Position numbers and translations under genes: made by a program
Shown: positions 53,758 to 62,098 of the stretch, piece by piece
Numbering within the stretch: position 1 is the first letter of the stretch
How the letters are laid out: the number at the start of each line of letters is the position of its first letter
From: Calendula officinalis
Taxonomy: Eukaryota > Streptophyta > Magnoliopsida > Asterales > Asteraceae
Direction of reading: 5' to 3'
Assembly: GCA_963853835.1 (NCBI GenBank)
Contig: OY970824.1
Coordinates: 47,703,104 to 47,767,103 of the forward strand
DNA: 64,000 bases
Notes under the pieces: generated by a model
Told to the model about the DNA's origin: nothing
Databases searched by the model: none
What the model saw: the letters and a program-made list of their open reading frames with translations, nothing else

Positions 53758-56167
53758 CCCCCATAACCATGGTCCTTGAACCATTATAATCACTAGACGT
53801 GCATAACTCATGCTGATGGCCCTTGAACCATTATAACTACTAGCCAATACCAATATAGCCTATACATATCCTTTTTACAAGCAATAGGTGTCCATAACCC
53901 ATAACCATGGCCCTTGAACCATTATAACCATTAGATGTCCATAACTCATACCGGTGGCCCTTGAACCATTATTACTACTAGCCATGACCAATAGCCTATA
54001 GGTATCCGTTTTACAAGTAATAGGTGTCCATAACCCATAACCATGACCCTTGATAACCACTAGATGTCCATAACTCATACCGATGGCCCTTGAACCATTA
54101 TAACTACTAGCCATGACCAATAGCCTATAGATATGCATTTTACAAGTAATAGGTGTGCATAACCCATAACCAATGCCATTGAATCATTATAACCACTACA
54201 TGTACATAACTCATAACGACAGCCCTTAAACCATTACAGCTACTAGCCATGTCCAATAGCCTACATATATCCATTTTACAAGTAATAGATGTCCATCACC
54301 CATAACCGTGGTTCTTGAACCATTATAACTAGTAGCCATGACCAATAGCCTATAGATATCCATTTTAAAATTAATACATGTCCATAACCCATAACCATGG
54401 CCTTTGAACAATTATAACCACTGGATGCCCAAAACTGATACCGATGGCCCTTGAACCATTATAACTACTAGCCATGTCCAATAGCCAACAGATATCCATT
54501 TTACAAGTAATAGGTGTCCATCACCCATAACCATGGTTCTTGAACCATTATAACAACTTTATGTCCATAACTGATACTGATGGCCCTTGAACTATGATAA
54601 CTAGTAGCCATGACCAATAGCCTATAGATATCCATTTTACAAGTAATAGGTGTCCACAACCCATAACCAAGGCCATTGAACCATTATAACCAGTACATGT
54701 CCATAACTCATATCGATGGCCCTTCAACCATTATAACTACTAGCCATGACCAATAGCCTATAGATATCCATTTTACAAGTAATAGGCGTCCATAACCCAT
54801 AACCATGGTCCTTGAACCATTATAACCACTAGATATATGTAACTGATACTGACGGCCCTTGTACCATTATAATTACTAGCCATGACCAATAGCCTATAGA
54901 TATCCATTTTACAAGTAATAGGTGTCCTTAACCCATAACCATGGTCCTTGAACCATTATAACCATTAGATGCCCATAACTGATTCTGATGGCCCTTGAAC
55001 CATTATAACTACTTGCCATGTACAATAGCCTACAGATATCCATTTTACAAGTAATAGGTGTCCATAACCCATAACCATGGTTCTTGAACCATTATAACCA
55101 CATGATGTCCATAACTGATACTGATGGCCCTTGAACCATTGTAACTAGTAGCCATGACCGATAGCCTATAGATATCCATTTTACAAGTAATAGGTGTCCA
55201 TAACCCATAACCAAGGCCGTTGTACCATTATAACCAGTACATCTCCATAACTCATATCAATGGCCCTTGAACCATTATAACTACTAGCCATGACCAATAG
55301 CCTATAGATATCCATTTTACAAGTAATAGGTGTCCTTAACCCATATCCATGGTCCTTGAACCATTATAACCATTAGATGCCCATAACTGATTCTGATGGC
55401 CCTTGAACCATTATAACTACTGACCATGACCAATAGCCTATACATATCCATTTTACAAGTAATAGGTGTCCATAACCCATAACCATGACCCTTCAACTAT
55501 TATAACCACTAGATGTCCATAACTCATACCAATGGCCCTTGAACCATTATTACTACTAGCCATGACCAATAGCTTATCGATATCCATTTTACAAGTAATA
55601 GGTGTCCATAACCCATAACCATGGCACGTGAACCATTATAACCACTAGATGTCCATAGCTCATACTGATGGCCCTTGAACAGTTATAACTACTAGCCATG
55701 ACCAATAGCCTATAGGTATGCACTTTACAAGTAATAGGTGTCCAAAACCCCACCAAGGCCATTGAACCATTATAACCACTACATGTCCATAACTCATATC
55801 GTTGGCCCTTGAACCATTATAACTACTAGCCATGACCAATAGCCTATAGATATCCATTTTACAAGTACTAGGTGTCCATAACCCATAACCAAGGCCATTG
55901 AACCATTATAACCACTATATGTCCATAACTCATATCGATGACCCTTGAACCATTATAACTACTAGCCATGACCAATAGCCTACAGATATCCATTTTACTA
56001 GTAATAGGTGTCCATAACCCATAACCATGGTCCTTGAACCATTATAACCACTAAATGTCCATAACTGATACTGACGGCCCTTGAACCATTATAATTACTA
56101 GCCATGACCAATATAGCCTATAGATATCCATTTTACAAGTAATAGGTGTCCATAACCCATAACCATG
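53758..56167. repeat. Satellite between LINE-B and LINE-C
   Basis: About 2.4 kb of more divergent 136-bp monomers, for example GTGTCCTTAACCC, CATTAGATGCCC and a monomer shortened to CAAAACCCCACC near 55743. From about 54460 rightward this segment recurs after LINE-C (offset 8123, then 8100 bp). No gene is visible; short minus-strand frames are repeat by-products. Confidence 0.92.
56152..56167 (+). repeat. Target-site duplication, left, LINE-C
   Basis: ATAACCCATAACCATG is repeated at 62099-62114 after the tail. Satellite phase continues correctly when one copy and the element are removed, supporting a 16-bp TSD (its left edge is ambiguous by a base or two against the A-tail). Confidence 0.85.
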
Positions 56168-56168
56168 T

Positions 56169-56750
56169 GCTAATAACCAGAATGTTAGAAATCATGAAAA
56201 TAATCAAAACAGGGGTAATAATAATAATAGGATTCAAGGTCCTAAAATTTGGGGTAATATGAGATATGCTGTGAAGAATAATAATTCTGAGATGAAGGGT
56301 AATCCTGTTAATATTGAAAAACCAGTGGCCATTTCGAAAGCCACAATTGCTCCTAAAAAAGATAAATTGGTAAAGAGTGTTGAGATTTTAAAAGATGAGA
56401 TTGATCCTGTTGTGACCTCTAACAAATTTGAAGTTTTGAATGAGGATGAAGAGGACTTTGATGATGGTTGGGATGAGAAGTACCATGTTTATGATTATCA
56501 AAGGGAAGATGTTATGAAATTTTTATTTGCTAAAAAGATACCGGATTTGGAAATTTTAAAAGGTTGGTCAACTGGGCAGGTTGATTTGTTTAAGGACAAT
56601 TGTGCTGTACATGGTATGGATCCTGATCTTGTTTTTGATGATGTTGGTTCAGATACTAATGGTATTAATCAAGGTATGAAAGTTGATAGTACTGTTCCAG
56701 TTAAAAAGAACCTGAGTTGTGATGTAGCATCAACCTCAAAACCTGTTTAA
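56169..56750 (+). CDS. LINE-C ORF1, C-terminal part (5'-truncated)
   Basis: The frame is open from the truncation point to TAA at 56748-56750 (193 codons). The first in-frame ATG is at 56259, but upstream codons are clearly coding-like (an asparagine-rich stretch, then GPKIWGNMRYAV), so the true start was lost with the 5' end. ORF1 of plant L1 elements binds the element RNA; the usual RNA-binding and zinc-knuckle parts would lie in the missing N-terminal portion. The retained part is basic at first, then very acidic around NKFEVLNEDEEDFDD, a tail type typical of plant LINE ORF1. The stop overlaps the ORF2 ATG by one base (TAATG), suggesting reinitiation. Confidence 0.8.
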   Translation, partial: ANNQNVRNHENNQNRGNNNNRIQGPKIWGNMRYAVKNNNSEMKGNPVNIEKPVAISKATIAPKKDKLVKSVEILKDEIDPVVTSNKFEVLNEDEEDFDDGWDEKYHVYDYQREDVMKFLFAKKIPDLEILKGWSTGQVDLFKDNCAVHGMDPDLVFDDVGSDTNGINQGMKVDSTVPVKKNLSCDVASTSKPV

Positions 56751-59700
56751 TGATGATGAAATCTGCTATTTGTAATGTTAGAGGCCTCAATAAAGCTGTT
56801 AGCCAAAATGAGGTTGCTCAATTAATTAGAGATGAAAGTTTGAGTATTTGTGCTATTATTGAAACTCATGTTAAAAAGAAAAATCTAGCATGGGTTTGTA
56901 ATAGAGTGTTTGGCAATTGGAGTTGGGTTTCCAATTCTGACTTATGTACTGGTGTGACTCGAATTGTAATTGCTTGGGATCCTAATGTTGTTGATATTAT
57001 GGTGATTGATCAGCATCCGCAGGCCATTCACTGTTTTGTTAAACCTGTTATTAGGGGTCCTAGTTATTACTGCTCTTTTGTTTATGGTCATCACAGGAAA
57101 CAGTTTAGACCTCAGTTATGGAATAATCTTCGAATTTTTAGCCCAACTGTTAAAGACAAAGCTTGGGTTTTAATGGGAGATTTTAACTCCATATTAAACC
57201 CTAATGAGGCTTCCTCTGGTTCCTCTAGAATGAATAGTAGTATGGTTGACTTTTCTGAATGTGTGGCTGATATTCAGGTTGATGATTTAAGTTCTTCTGG
57301 TCTTAAATTCACATGGAAGAAGAGTCCTAATAGGGATGACAGTTTATTGAAGAAGTTGGATAGAGTTATGGGGAATATGGATTTTCTTAAGGATTTTAAT
57401 AATTCTTTTGTCCAGTTTTTACCCTTTTTATCTTCTGATCACAGCCCGTGTATTTTAAATATACCTTCTTTTGTTAGGGCTAAACCTAAACCTTTTAAGT
57501 TCCCTAATTTTGTTGCTAAGAAGAAGGTATTTTTGCCTATGGTTAAAAGATGTTGGAATAAGGATTTGACAGGTTTTGAAATGTACAAAGTGGTTTCTAA
57601 TTTGAAAGCTTTGAAGAAACCTGTGAGGGCTCTTTTAAAAAATAATGGGCATATTCACAAAAAAGTTTGTGACTTAAAAGTAAATTTGGAGAAGGTGCAG
57701 GCTGAGATGGTCAGTAATCCTGATGACAAGAATATGAGGGATGAGGAGGTTAAATGTTTGAAGGCTTATAATGAGGCTATGATTGATGAGGAGCTGTTTT
57801 TGAAGCAAAAGTCAAAAGTTGAATGGCTTAGGGAAGGTGATAATAATACTAAGTCCTTTCACAAAGCTGTTAAGGGAAGAATGAGCAGAACTAGAATTAT
57901 GATGGTGGAGGATATGAATGGAAATGTTTTTCATGGGCATGAGGTTGCAGATCAATTTGTTAAGTATTTTGAAAGCACTTTGGGTACTTCTGCTACCATC
58001 AGTCCTATTAATGACCCTGCCAGTCTCAATATTAAAAGATTATCAGATTATAGCTCTAATCACATGAACAGGGCTGTTTCTGATGATGAGGTGAAGACTG
58101 CCTTATTTGATATTTCTGATGACAAAGCTCCAGGCCCTGATGGCTTTTCTTCTAAGTTTTATAAAGCTGCTTGGAGTGTTATTGGTGATGATATTTGTAA
58201 GGCTGTTAGACAGTTTTTCATTTCTGGAAAGTTGTTGAAAGAAGTTAATGCCACTGGTATTGCCCTTGTTCCCAAAGTCAATTCCCCAGTTAAAGTGGCT
58301 GATTTTAGACCCATTGCTTGTTGCAATGTGGTTTACAAGATTATTAGTAAAATAATTACCAACAGGATAAAGGTGGTGTTGGATGATTTAGTTGATGACA
58401 ATCAAAGTGCTTTCATTCCTGGGAGGCAAATAAGTGATAACATTTTGTTATCCCAGGAATTATTGAGGGACTATCACCGTGACAAAGGTCCACCTAAGTG
58501 TGCTTTTAAGGTGGATATCCAGAAAGCTTATGACACAGTTGAATGGGAGTTTTTGAGGAACATTCTTGGTTTATTTGGGTTTAATCCTTGGTTTATTCAT
58601 TTAATTATGGAATGTATTTCCTCAACTTCCTTTATGGTGAATGTGAATGGGGATTATAATGGGTTTTTTAAGGGTAAGAGAGGGTTGAGACAGGGTGACC
58701 CCATGTCTCCTTACCTGTTTACCCTTGTTATGGAAGGTTTGAATTTAATTCTTAAGAGGAAGATTGTTGAGGATGGTGGTTTTAAATATCATTGGAAATG
58801 TGATGATCTTAAAATTACTCACCTTTGCTTTGCTGATGACCTATTACTGTTTTGTAATGGTGATAGTAGGTCTGTCTCTGTTATTAAGAAGGCCTTGGAT
58901 GAATTTAGAGGTGTTTCTGGCCTGATTCCTAGTTTAAGTAAGAGTTCAGTTTTCTTTGGGAATGTGAAAGTGCATACTAGGAGTAATATTTCTGGGATTC
59001 TCCCTTTTACTGTGGGTAGTTTACCTGTTAGGTATTTGGGAGTCCCTTTAATATCCACTAGGCTCCATGTTAAAGATTGTAGCAGCCTTGTTGATAAAGT
59101 GAAGAGAAGGCTTTTGGATTGGAAGAATAAATCTTTATCGTTTGCTGGAAGATTACAATTGATCAAGTCTGTTTTGAGCTCTATGCAAGTTTATTGGGCT
59201 TCTTTTTTTATTCTTCCTAAAGCTATTTCTAATGATATTGAAAGACTTTTAAGGGGTTTTCTTTGGTGTTATGGTGATTTAAAGAGGGGAAGGGCTAAGG
59301 TTAAATGGGAAGACTTGTGTTTGCCCAAAAGTCATGGTGGTTTAGGGATTAAACTTTTGCATTCTTGGAATGTTTCCCTTATGACTAAGCATGTCTGGAA
59401 TGTTGTTAGTAACAAGGACTCTTTATGGGTCAGCTGGCTGAATAGGACCAGGTTAAAAGACAGAAATTTTTGGTCCCTGCCTTCTCCTTCCAATGTTTGT
59501 TGGAGCTGGAGGGGAATTCTTAAGTGCAGGAATGGTATTAGGGACAGAATTGTCTACAGAATTGGTGATGGTCAAAAAACCTCTGCGTGGTTTGACAACT
59601 GGCATCAAGTTGGCCCTTTATGTAATTTTATTACATATAGGAATATTTATGAGGCAGGGTTGGGTATTGACTATAAGGTGTCTGATATTGTTGCTAATGG

Positions 59701-60433
59701 GGAGTGGAAGATTCCAATTGATTGGGTTAGTAAATTTCCCATGATTTTTAATTTAGTCCCTCCTTTAATCTGTAATACTATTAATGATAGAGTTTTATGG
59801 AAAGACTGTAAAGGGAAATGTGTTCCTTTCTCAGTTTCTGATGCTAGTAGAGTTGATTGTGTGGATAAGGAACCTGTTTTCTGGTCAAAATGGGTCTGGT
59901 TTAGTCAAAATATACCTAGACATGCTTTCATTTTATGGCTAGTTTTTTTGGAAAAACTCAAGACTCAGGATAAAATGTGGGGTGTTGGTGATGGAATTGA
60001 TGTTAGATGTGCTTTTTGTAAGCTGGAGTTGGACACCCATGACCATTTATTCTTTGAATGCAATTTCTCCTCTACTGTTTGGGATATAATGAAGCATATG
60101 TGCAGATTAGATTTTGTCCCAAATAAATGGTCTTACTTGGTGATGAATTTGGAAAGAATACCAGTTAGTAAGTCAATCTGGAGTGTCATTCAAAGACTGG
60201 TTTTAGCTTCTACAGTTTATTATATTTGGCAGGAAAGAAATATGAGACTTTTTCATTCTAAGCATAGATCTGTGGATGATGTTTGTAAGTTGATCATTAA
60301 TTCTGTTAGACTTAGATTGATTGGGCTCAATATAAGGAAGTCAAGGCAAACTTGTATGGCTGCTGATTTATGGAGTTTTGGATTGGTTGAGGATGGTGGT
60401 TTTACTAGCTTTACTGACCATGATCATGAATAA
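56750..60433 (+). CDS. LINE-C ORF2: endonuclease-reverse transcriptase, intact
   Basis: This 1227-residue protein nicks the target and reverse-transcribes the element RNA at the nick. Endonuclease, about residues 1-240: N9 in NVRGLNK, E38 in IETH, Y112, D144 and N146 in GDFN, D204 in KLDR and D230-H231 in SSDH match the APE/L1 catalytic set. A linker follows (about 245-440). Reverse transcriptase, about 450-780: PGPDG, RPIACCNVVYK, AFIPGRQ, D589 in KVDIQKAYD, GLRQGDPMSPYLF (645-657) and the catalytic FADD (D696, D697). The C-terminal zinc region (about 1010-1170) has C1087, C1090, H1097, H1099, C1104. All key residues are present. I chose ATG 56750, which overlaps the ORF1 stop; two more ATGs follow immediately. 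The end overlaps the ORF3 start by 14 nt. Confidence 0.96.
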   Translation: MMMKSAICNVRGLNKAVSQNEVAQLIRDESLSICAIIETHVKKKNLAWVCNRVFGNWSWVSNSDLCTGVTRIVIAWDPNVVDIMVIDQHPQAIHCFVKPVIRGPSYYCSFVYGHHRKQFRPQLWNNLRIFSPTVKDKAWVLMGDFNSILNPNEASSGSSRMNSSMVDFSECVADIQVDDLSSSGLKFTWKKSPNRDDSLLKKLDRVMGNMDFLKDFNNSFVQFLPFLSSDHSPCILNIPSFVRAKPKPFKFPNFVAKKKVFLPMVKRCWNKDLTGFEMYKVVSNLKALKKPVRALLKNNGHIHKKVCDLKVNLEKVQAEMVSNPDDKNMRDEEVKCLKAYNEAMIDEELFLKQKSKVEWLREGDNNTKSFHKAVKGRMSRTRIMMVEDMNGNVFHGHEVADQFVKYFESTLGTSATISPINDPASLNIKRLSDYSSNHMNRAVSDDEVKTALFDISDDKAPGPDGFSSKFYKAAWSVIGDDICKAVRQFFISGKLLKEVNATGIALVPKVNSPVKVADFRPIACCNVVYKIISKIITNRIKVVLDDLVDDNQSAFIPGRQISDNILLSQELLRDYHRDKGPPKCAFKVDIQKAYDTVEWEFLRNILGLFGFNPWFIHLIMECISSTSFMVNVNGDYNGFFKGKRGLRQGDPMSPYLFTLVMEGLNLILKRKIVEDGGFKYHWKCDDLKITHLCFADDLLLFCNGDSRSVSVIKKALDEFRGVSGLIPSLSKSSVFFGNVKVHTRSNISGILPFTVGSLPVRYLGVPLISTRLHVKDCSSLVDKVKRRLLDWKNKSLSFAGRLQLIKSVLSSMQVYWASFFILPKAISNDIERLLRGFLWCYGDLKRGRAKVKWEDLCLPKSHGGLGIKLLHSWNVSLMTKHVWNVVSNKDSLWVSWLNRTRLKDRNFWSLPSPSNVCWSWRGILKCRNGIRDRIVYRIGDGQKTSAWFDNWHQVGPLCNFITYRNIYEAGLGIDYKVSDIVANGEWKIPIDWVSKFPMIFNLVPPLICNTINDRVLWKDCKGKCVPFSVSDASRVDCVDKEPVFWSKWVWFSQNIPRHAFILWLVFLEKLKTQDKMWGVGDGIDVRCAFCKLELDTHDHLFFECNFSSTVWDIMKHMCRLDFVPNKWSYLVMNLERIPVSKSIWSVIQRLVLASTVYYIWQERNMRLFHSKHRSVDDVCKLIINSVRLRLIGLNIRKSRQTCMAADLWSFGLVEDGGFTSFTDHDHE

Positions 60434-62003
60434 TAATATTTTGAAGATGTTTATTGGAAAATTGCATAGGGATGTAACTCAGTTATTATGGGGTTTTCTT
60501 TGGATTTTATCCAGTTTTTTTGAGATTTTTTCTGGAGATTCTTATTATTTTTCTGGAATTTTCCATATTTTTTTTGGATTTTTTTGGTACTCTGATAATG
60601 GGTCTAGTATATTTCAAAGTGGCAGCAGGAAATTTCTTGATTGTCAAGTGATTTATACTGTTTTAGAGCTGCAGAGGGGCATTATGGGTATTAACAGCCA
60701 TATATTGAAGATGAAATTCTTTGTGCAGGCTTGGAACATATTTTTATATTTTTCAAGAGTTTTGGTGATTTTTTTGGATTTTTTTAGAAGATCTGGCCCG
60801 TTGGGCCTTTATACCAACAACTACTATGGGCTGCATTGTATAAAGGGAAGTCGTAATTACTTGATTTTGTGCAATCCAAATGTGAGCTGCAGTTCTTTTG
60901 TTGTGTATTTTGCAGGTCAATTTTTTAGCATTTGGATTTTGGAGATTATTTGCTCTAGTCATGGATGCTTCAAGGCTGCTGTTTTGGAGCTCTTTGGGCA
61001 GTTGTGCAGGCATTTTAAATGCAGGATTTTGAAGTGGAAATGGTGGATTATAACCCTAATTAAAGGGGTTGGTCATAGTCAGGACAATTTCGGTCAAAGA
61101 TGTGATGTGGCTAGCCCCCAAAGGGTTATTAATCCTCCATACTTGTTGTTGCAGGTTGATAAAGCGCTTGAAACTTGCAAATGGTGGCTTAAGCAATACA
61201 TGAGGAAGTGCAAAACTGCAGGGTTGACTTTTCTGAAGTCAACGGCCATGCTTATTTTCTGGTACAAGTTCAACCTTATGTCTTTTGATTTGATCTGTTT
61301 TGATAAAAAGGTTGCAAGTATTGCTAAGGATTGTAGTGGTATAATACATTGTTATACTATTATGGATGCAATTTTGACTTTCACTGAGTCAAAGTTGGGT
61401 CTTAATCCGTGGGTCAAACTGTATAAAATCTGGAATTTGTGGATTTTGACTTTCTGTTGGTCAAAGGCTTGTGAGGGTTTATGGTATTTATGGTCTAAGG
61501 TGATGAGTTTCGGCTGTGATGATAATTTGAAGAGGATTTTGACTTTTCTCGGGTCAAAATTGATGAAGTGTTCTTTGGTTCACTTCAAAGGAGATACTAT
61601 GAGAATGTTGACTTACACTGAGTCAACATTCTGCATTTTCATCATTTCAAACTGTTTTGGTGGGAATGTCCATAGTTTTGAGGCTATGTTGACTATTTTG
61701 ACTTTTTGGTGGTCAATCTTATTCTCGAATTACAATGGCATTTTGAAGACTAAGATCAAAGTGAACAAGTTGAAGACAAAAGTTCATTTTAAGTGCAATT
61801 TGGATACTAATGCTGAGATATGGAGGCTTAAGAATGTCTTAGGTGTTTTGTTTTTTGATGTTAAAAGATTTCTTTATAATCTTAATTTTTTTGGTATACC
61901 TAGATTAGGTTTAGACATTGGTTATAGAGTTATGCGTCTTTTGTTGGTCTTATTCCCAAAGCATGTTTTGGGTGGCCAAGTAGTTATTTTCAAGATGTGG
62001 TAG
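60420..62003 (+). CDS. LINE-C ORF3, 527-codon frame of unknown function
   Basis: I do not recognise this protein. The frame (+1 relative to ORF2) is open from ATG 60420 (a second ATG at 60426) to TAG 62001-62003. The paired ATGs lie 14 nt before the ORF2 end and have counterparts in LINE-B (52321, 52327), which supports the start; an upstream extension exists only by assuming earlier in-frame codons inside ORF2. At the local composition about 30-35 stops would be expected by chance. The N-terminal third is rich in F, W, Y and I (possible membrane-seeking segments, though T-rich DNA alone favours these residues). The middle has GHSQD and RCDV; the C-terminal half has six L-T-[FY]-x-x-S motifs at nt 61224, 61374, 61446, 61539, 61608 and 61698, all spaced by multiples of three; the end is GYRVM...LFPKHVLGGQ...FKMW. 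In the last 30 or so codons 11 of the 18 base differences from LINE-B are at third positions, but a mid-N-terminal stretch shows no such bias. It could be a real third protein, or a structured RNA region kept open for another reason. Confidence 0.6.
   Translation: MIMNNNILKMFIGKLHRDVTQLLWGFLWILSSFFEIFSGDSYYFSGIFHIFFGFFWYSDNGSSIFQSGSRKFLDCQVIYTVLELQRGIMGINSHILKMKFFVQAWNIFLYFSRVLVIFLDFFRRSGPLGLYTNNYYGLHCIKGSRNYLILCNPNVSCSSFVVYFAGQFFSIWILEIICSSHGCFKAAVLELFGQLCRHFKCRILKWKWWIITLIKGVGHSQDNFGQRCDVASPQRVINPPYLLLQVDKALETCKWWLKQYMRKCKTAGLTFLKSTAMLIFWYKFNLMSFDLICFDKKVASIAKDCSGIIHCYTIMDAILTFTESKLGLNPWVKLYKIWNLWILTFCWSKACEGLWYLWSKVMSFGCDDNLKRILTFLGSKLMKCSLVHFKGDTMRMLTYTESTFCIFIISNCFGGNVHSFEAMLTILTFWWSILFSNYNGILKTKIKVNKLKTKVHFKCNLDTNAEIWRLKNVLGVLFFDVKRFLYNLNFFGIPRLGLDIGYRVMRLLLVLFPKHVLGGQVVIFKMW
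61223..61243 (+). other. ORF3 hairpin c1 in LINE-C
   Basis: The arms GTTGACTT and AAGTCAAC form an 8-bp perfect stem; the core geometry is TTGACT-N7-AGTCAA. It codes LTFLKS. The outer G-C pair is T-A in LINE-B (53073). Confidence 0.75.
61334..61362 (+). other. ORF3 hairpin cP in LINE-C
   Basis: The arms TAGTGGTATAA and TTATACTATTA pair over 11 bp with two G-T pairs around a 7-nt loop. The LINE-B counterpart is at 53184 with a perfect stem. It lies in the same position, 11 bp before the next TTTGACT arm, in both elements. Confidence 0.75.
61369..61397 (+). other. ORF3 hairpin c2 in LINE-C
   Basis: The arms CAATTTTGACT and AGTCAAAGTTG pair over 11 bp with one T-G pair and a 7-nt loop. It codes LTFTESK. 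Confidence 0.75.
61444..61466 (+). other. ORF3 hairpin c3 in LINE-C
   Basis: The arms TTTTGACT and GGTCAAAG form an 8-bp stem with two T-G pairs and a 7-nt loop. It codes LTFCWSK. It is absent from LINE-B, which is 123 bp (41 codons) shorter between its b2 and b3 elements. Confidence 0.65.
61535..61561 (+). other. ORF3 hairpin c4 in LINE-C
   Basis: The arms GATTTTGACT and GGTCAAAATT form a 10-bp stem with T-G and G-T pairs and a 7-nt loop. It codes LTFLGSK. No LINE-B counterpart. Confidence 0.7.
61602..61632 (+). other. ORF3 hairpin c5 in LINE-C (12-bp perfect stem)
   Basis: The arms AGAATGTTGACT and AGTCAACATTCT pair perfectly over 12 bp around TACACTG. It codes LTYTES. It is the strongest stem of the series; the counterpart is 53329-53359. 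Confidence 0.8.
61698..61716 (+). other. ORF3 hairpin c6 in LINE-C
   Basis: TTGACT, 7-nt loop, GGTCAA (6 bp including a T-G pair). It codes LTFWWS. An additional in-frame TTGACT lies just upstream at 61689. Confidence 0.6.
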
Positions 62004-62098
62004 TTTTTACCCATCTGTGTTTGTAAATAACTTTCTTTTGATGATTTAATTTTTGCCGGGCATAGCCCTTTATCAAAAAAAAAAAAAAATAAAATAAA
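62004..62098 (+). other. LINE-C 3' end and A-rich tail
   Basis: The family 3' terminus ends GCCGGGCATAGCCCTTTATC, followed from 62075 by 15 As and then AAAAT-type repeats. The Ts in the tail suggest templated slippage during first-strand priming. Confidence 0.85.

Larger units (their letters stand above)
56168..62098 (+). mobile_element. LINE-C, nearly intact L1-type retrotransposon (5'-truncated in ORF1)
   Basis: This 5931-bp element contains the C-terminal part of ORF1, an uninterrupted ORF2, ORF3 and an A-rich tail ending in AAAAT repeats. It is flanked by a 16-bp TSD. The 5' UTR and N-terminal ORF1 are missing, so it has no promoter of its own and cannot be autonomous, although its ORF2 looks intact. 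The clean frame in ORF2 and ORF3 points to a younger insertion than LINE-B. Both elements have the extended 3' region that LINE-A lacks, so they form a distinct subfamily. Confidence 0.95.

Noticed and set aside
60378..60419. Upstream extension of ORF3 starting at a TTG codon
   Set aside because: TTG starts are unlikely in a plant; the conserved paired ATGs at 60420 and 60426, matched in LINE-B, are a better start.
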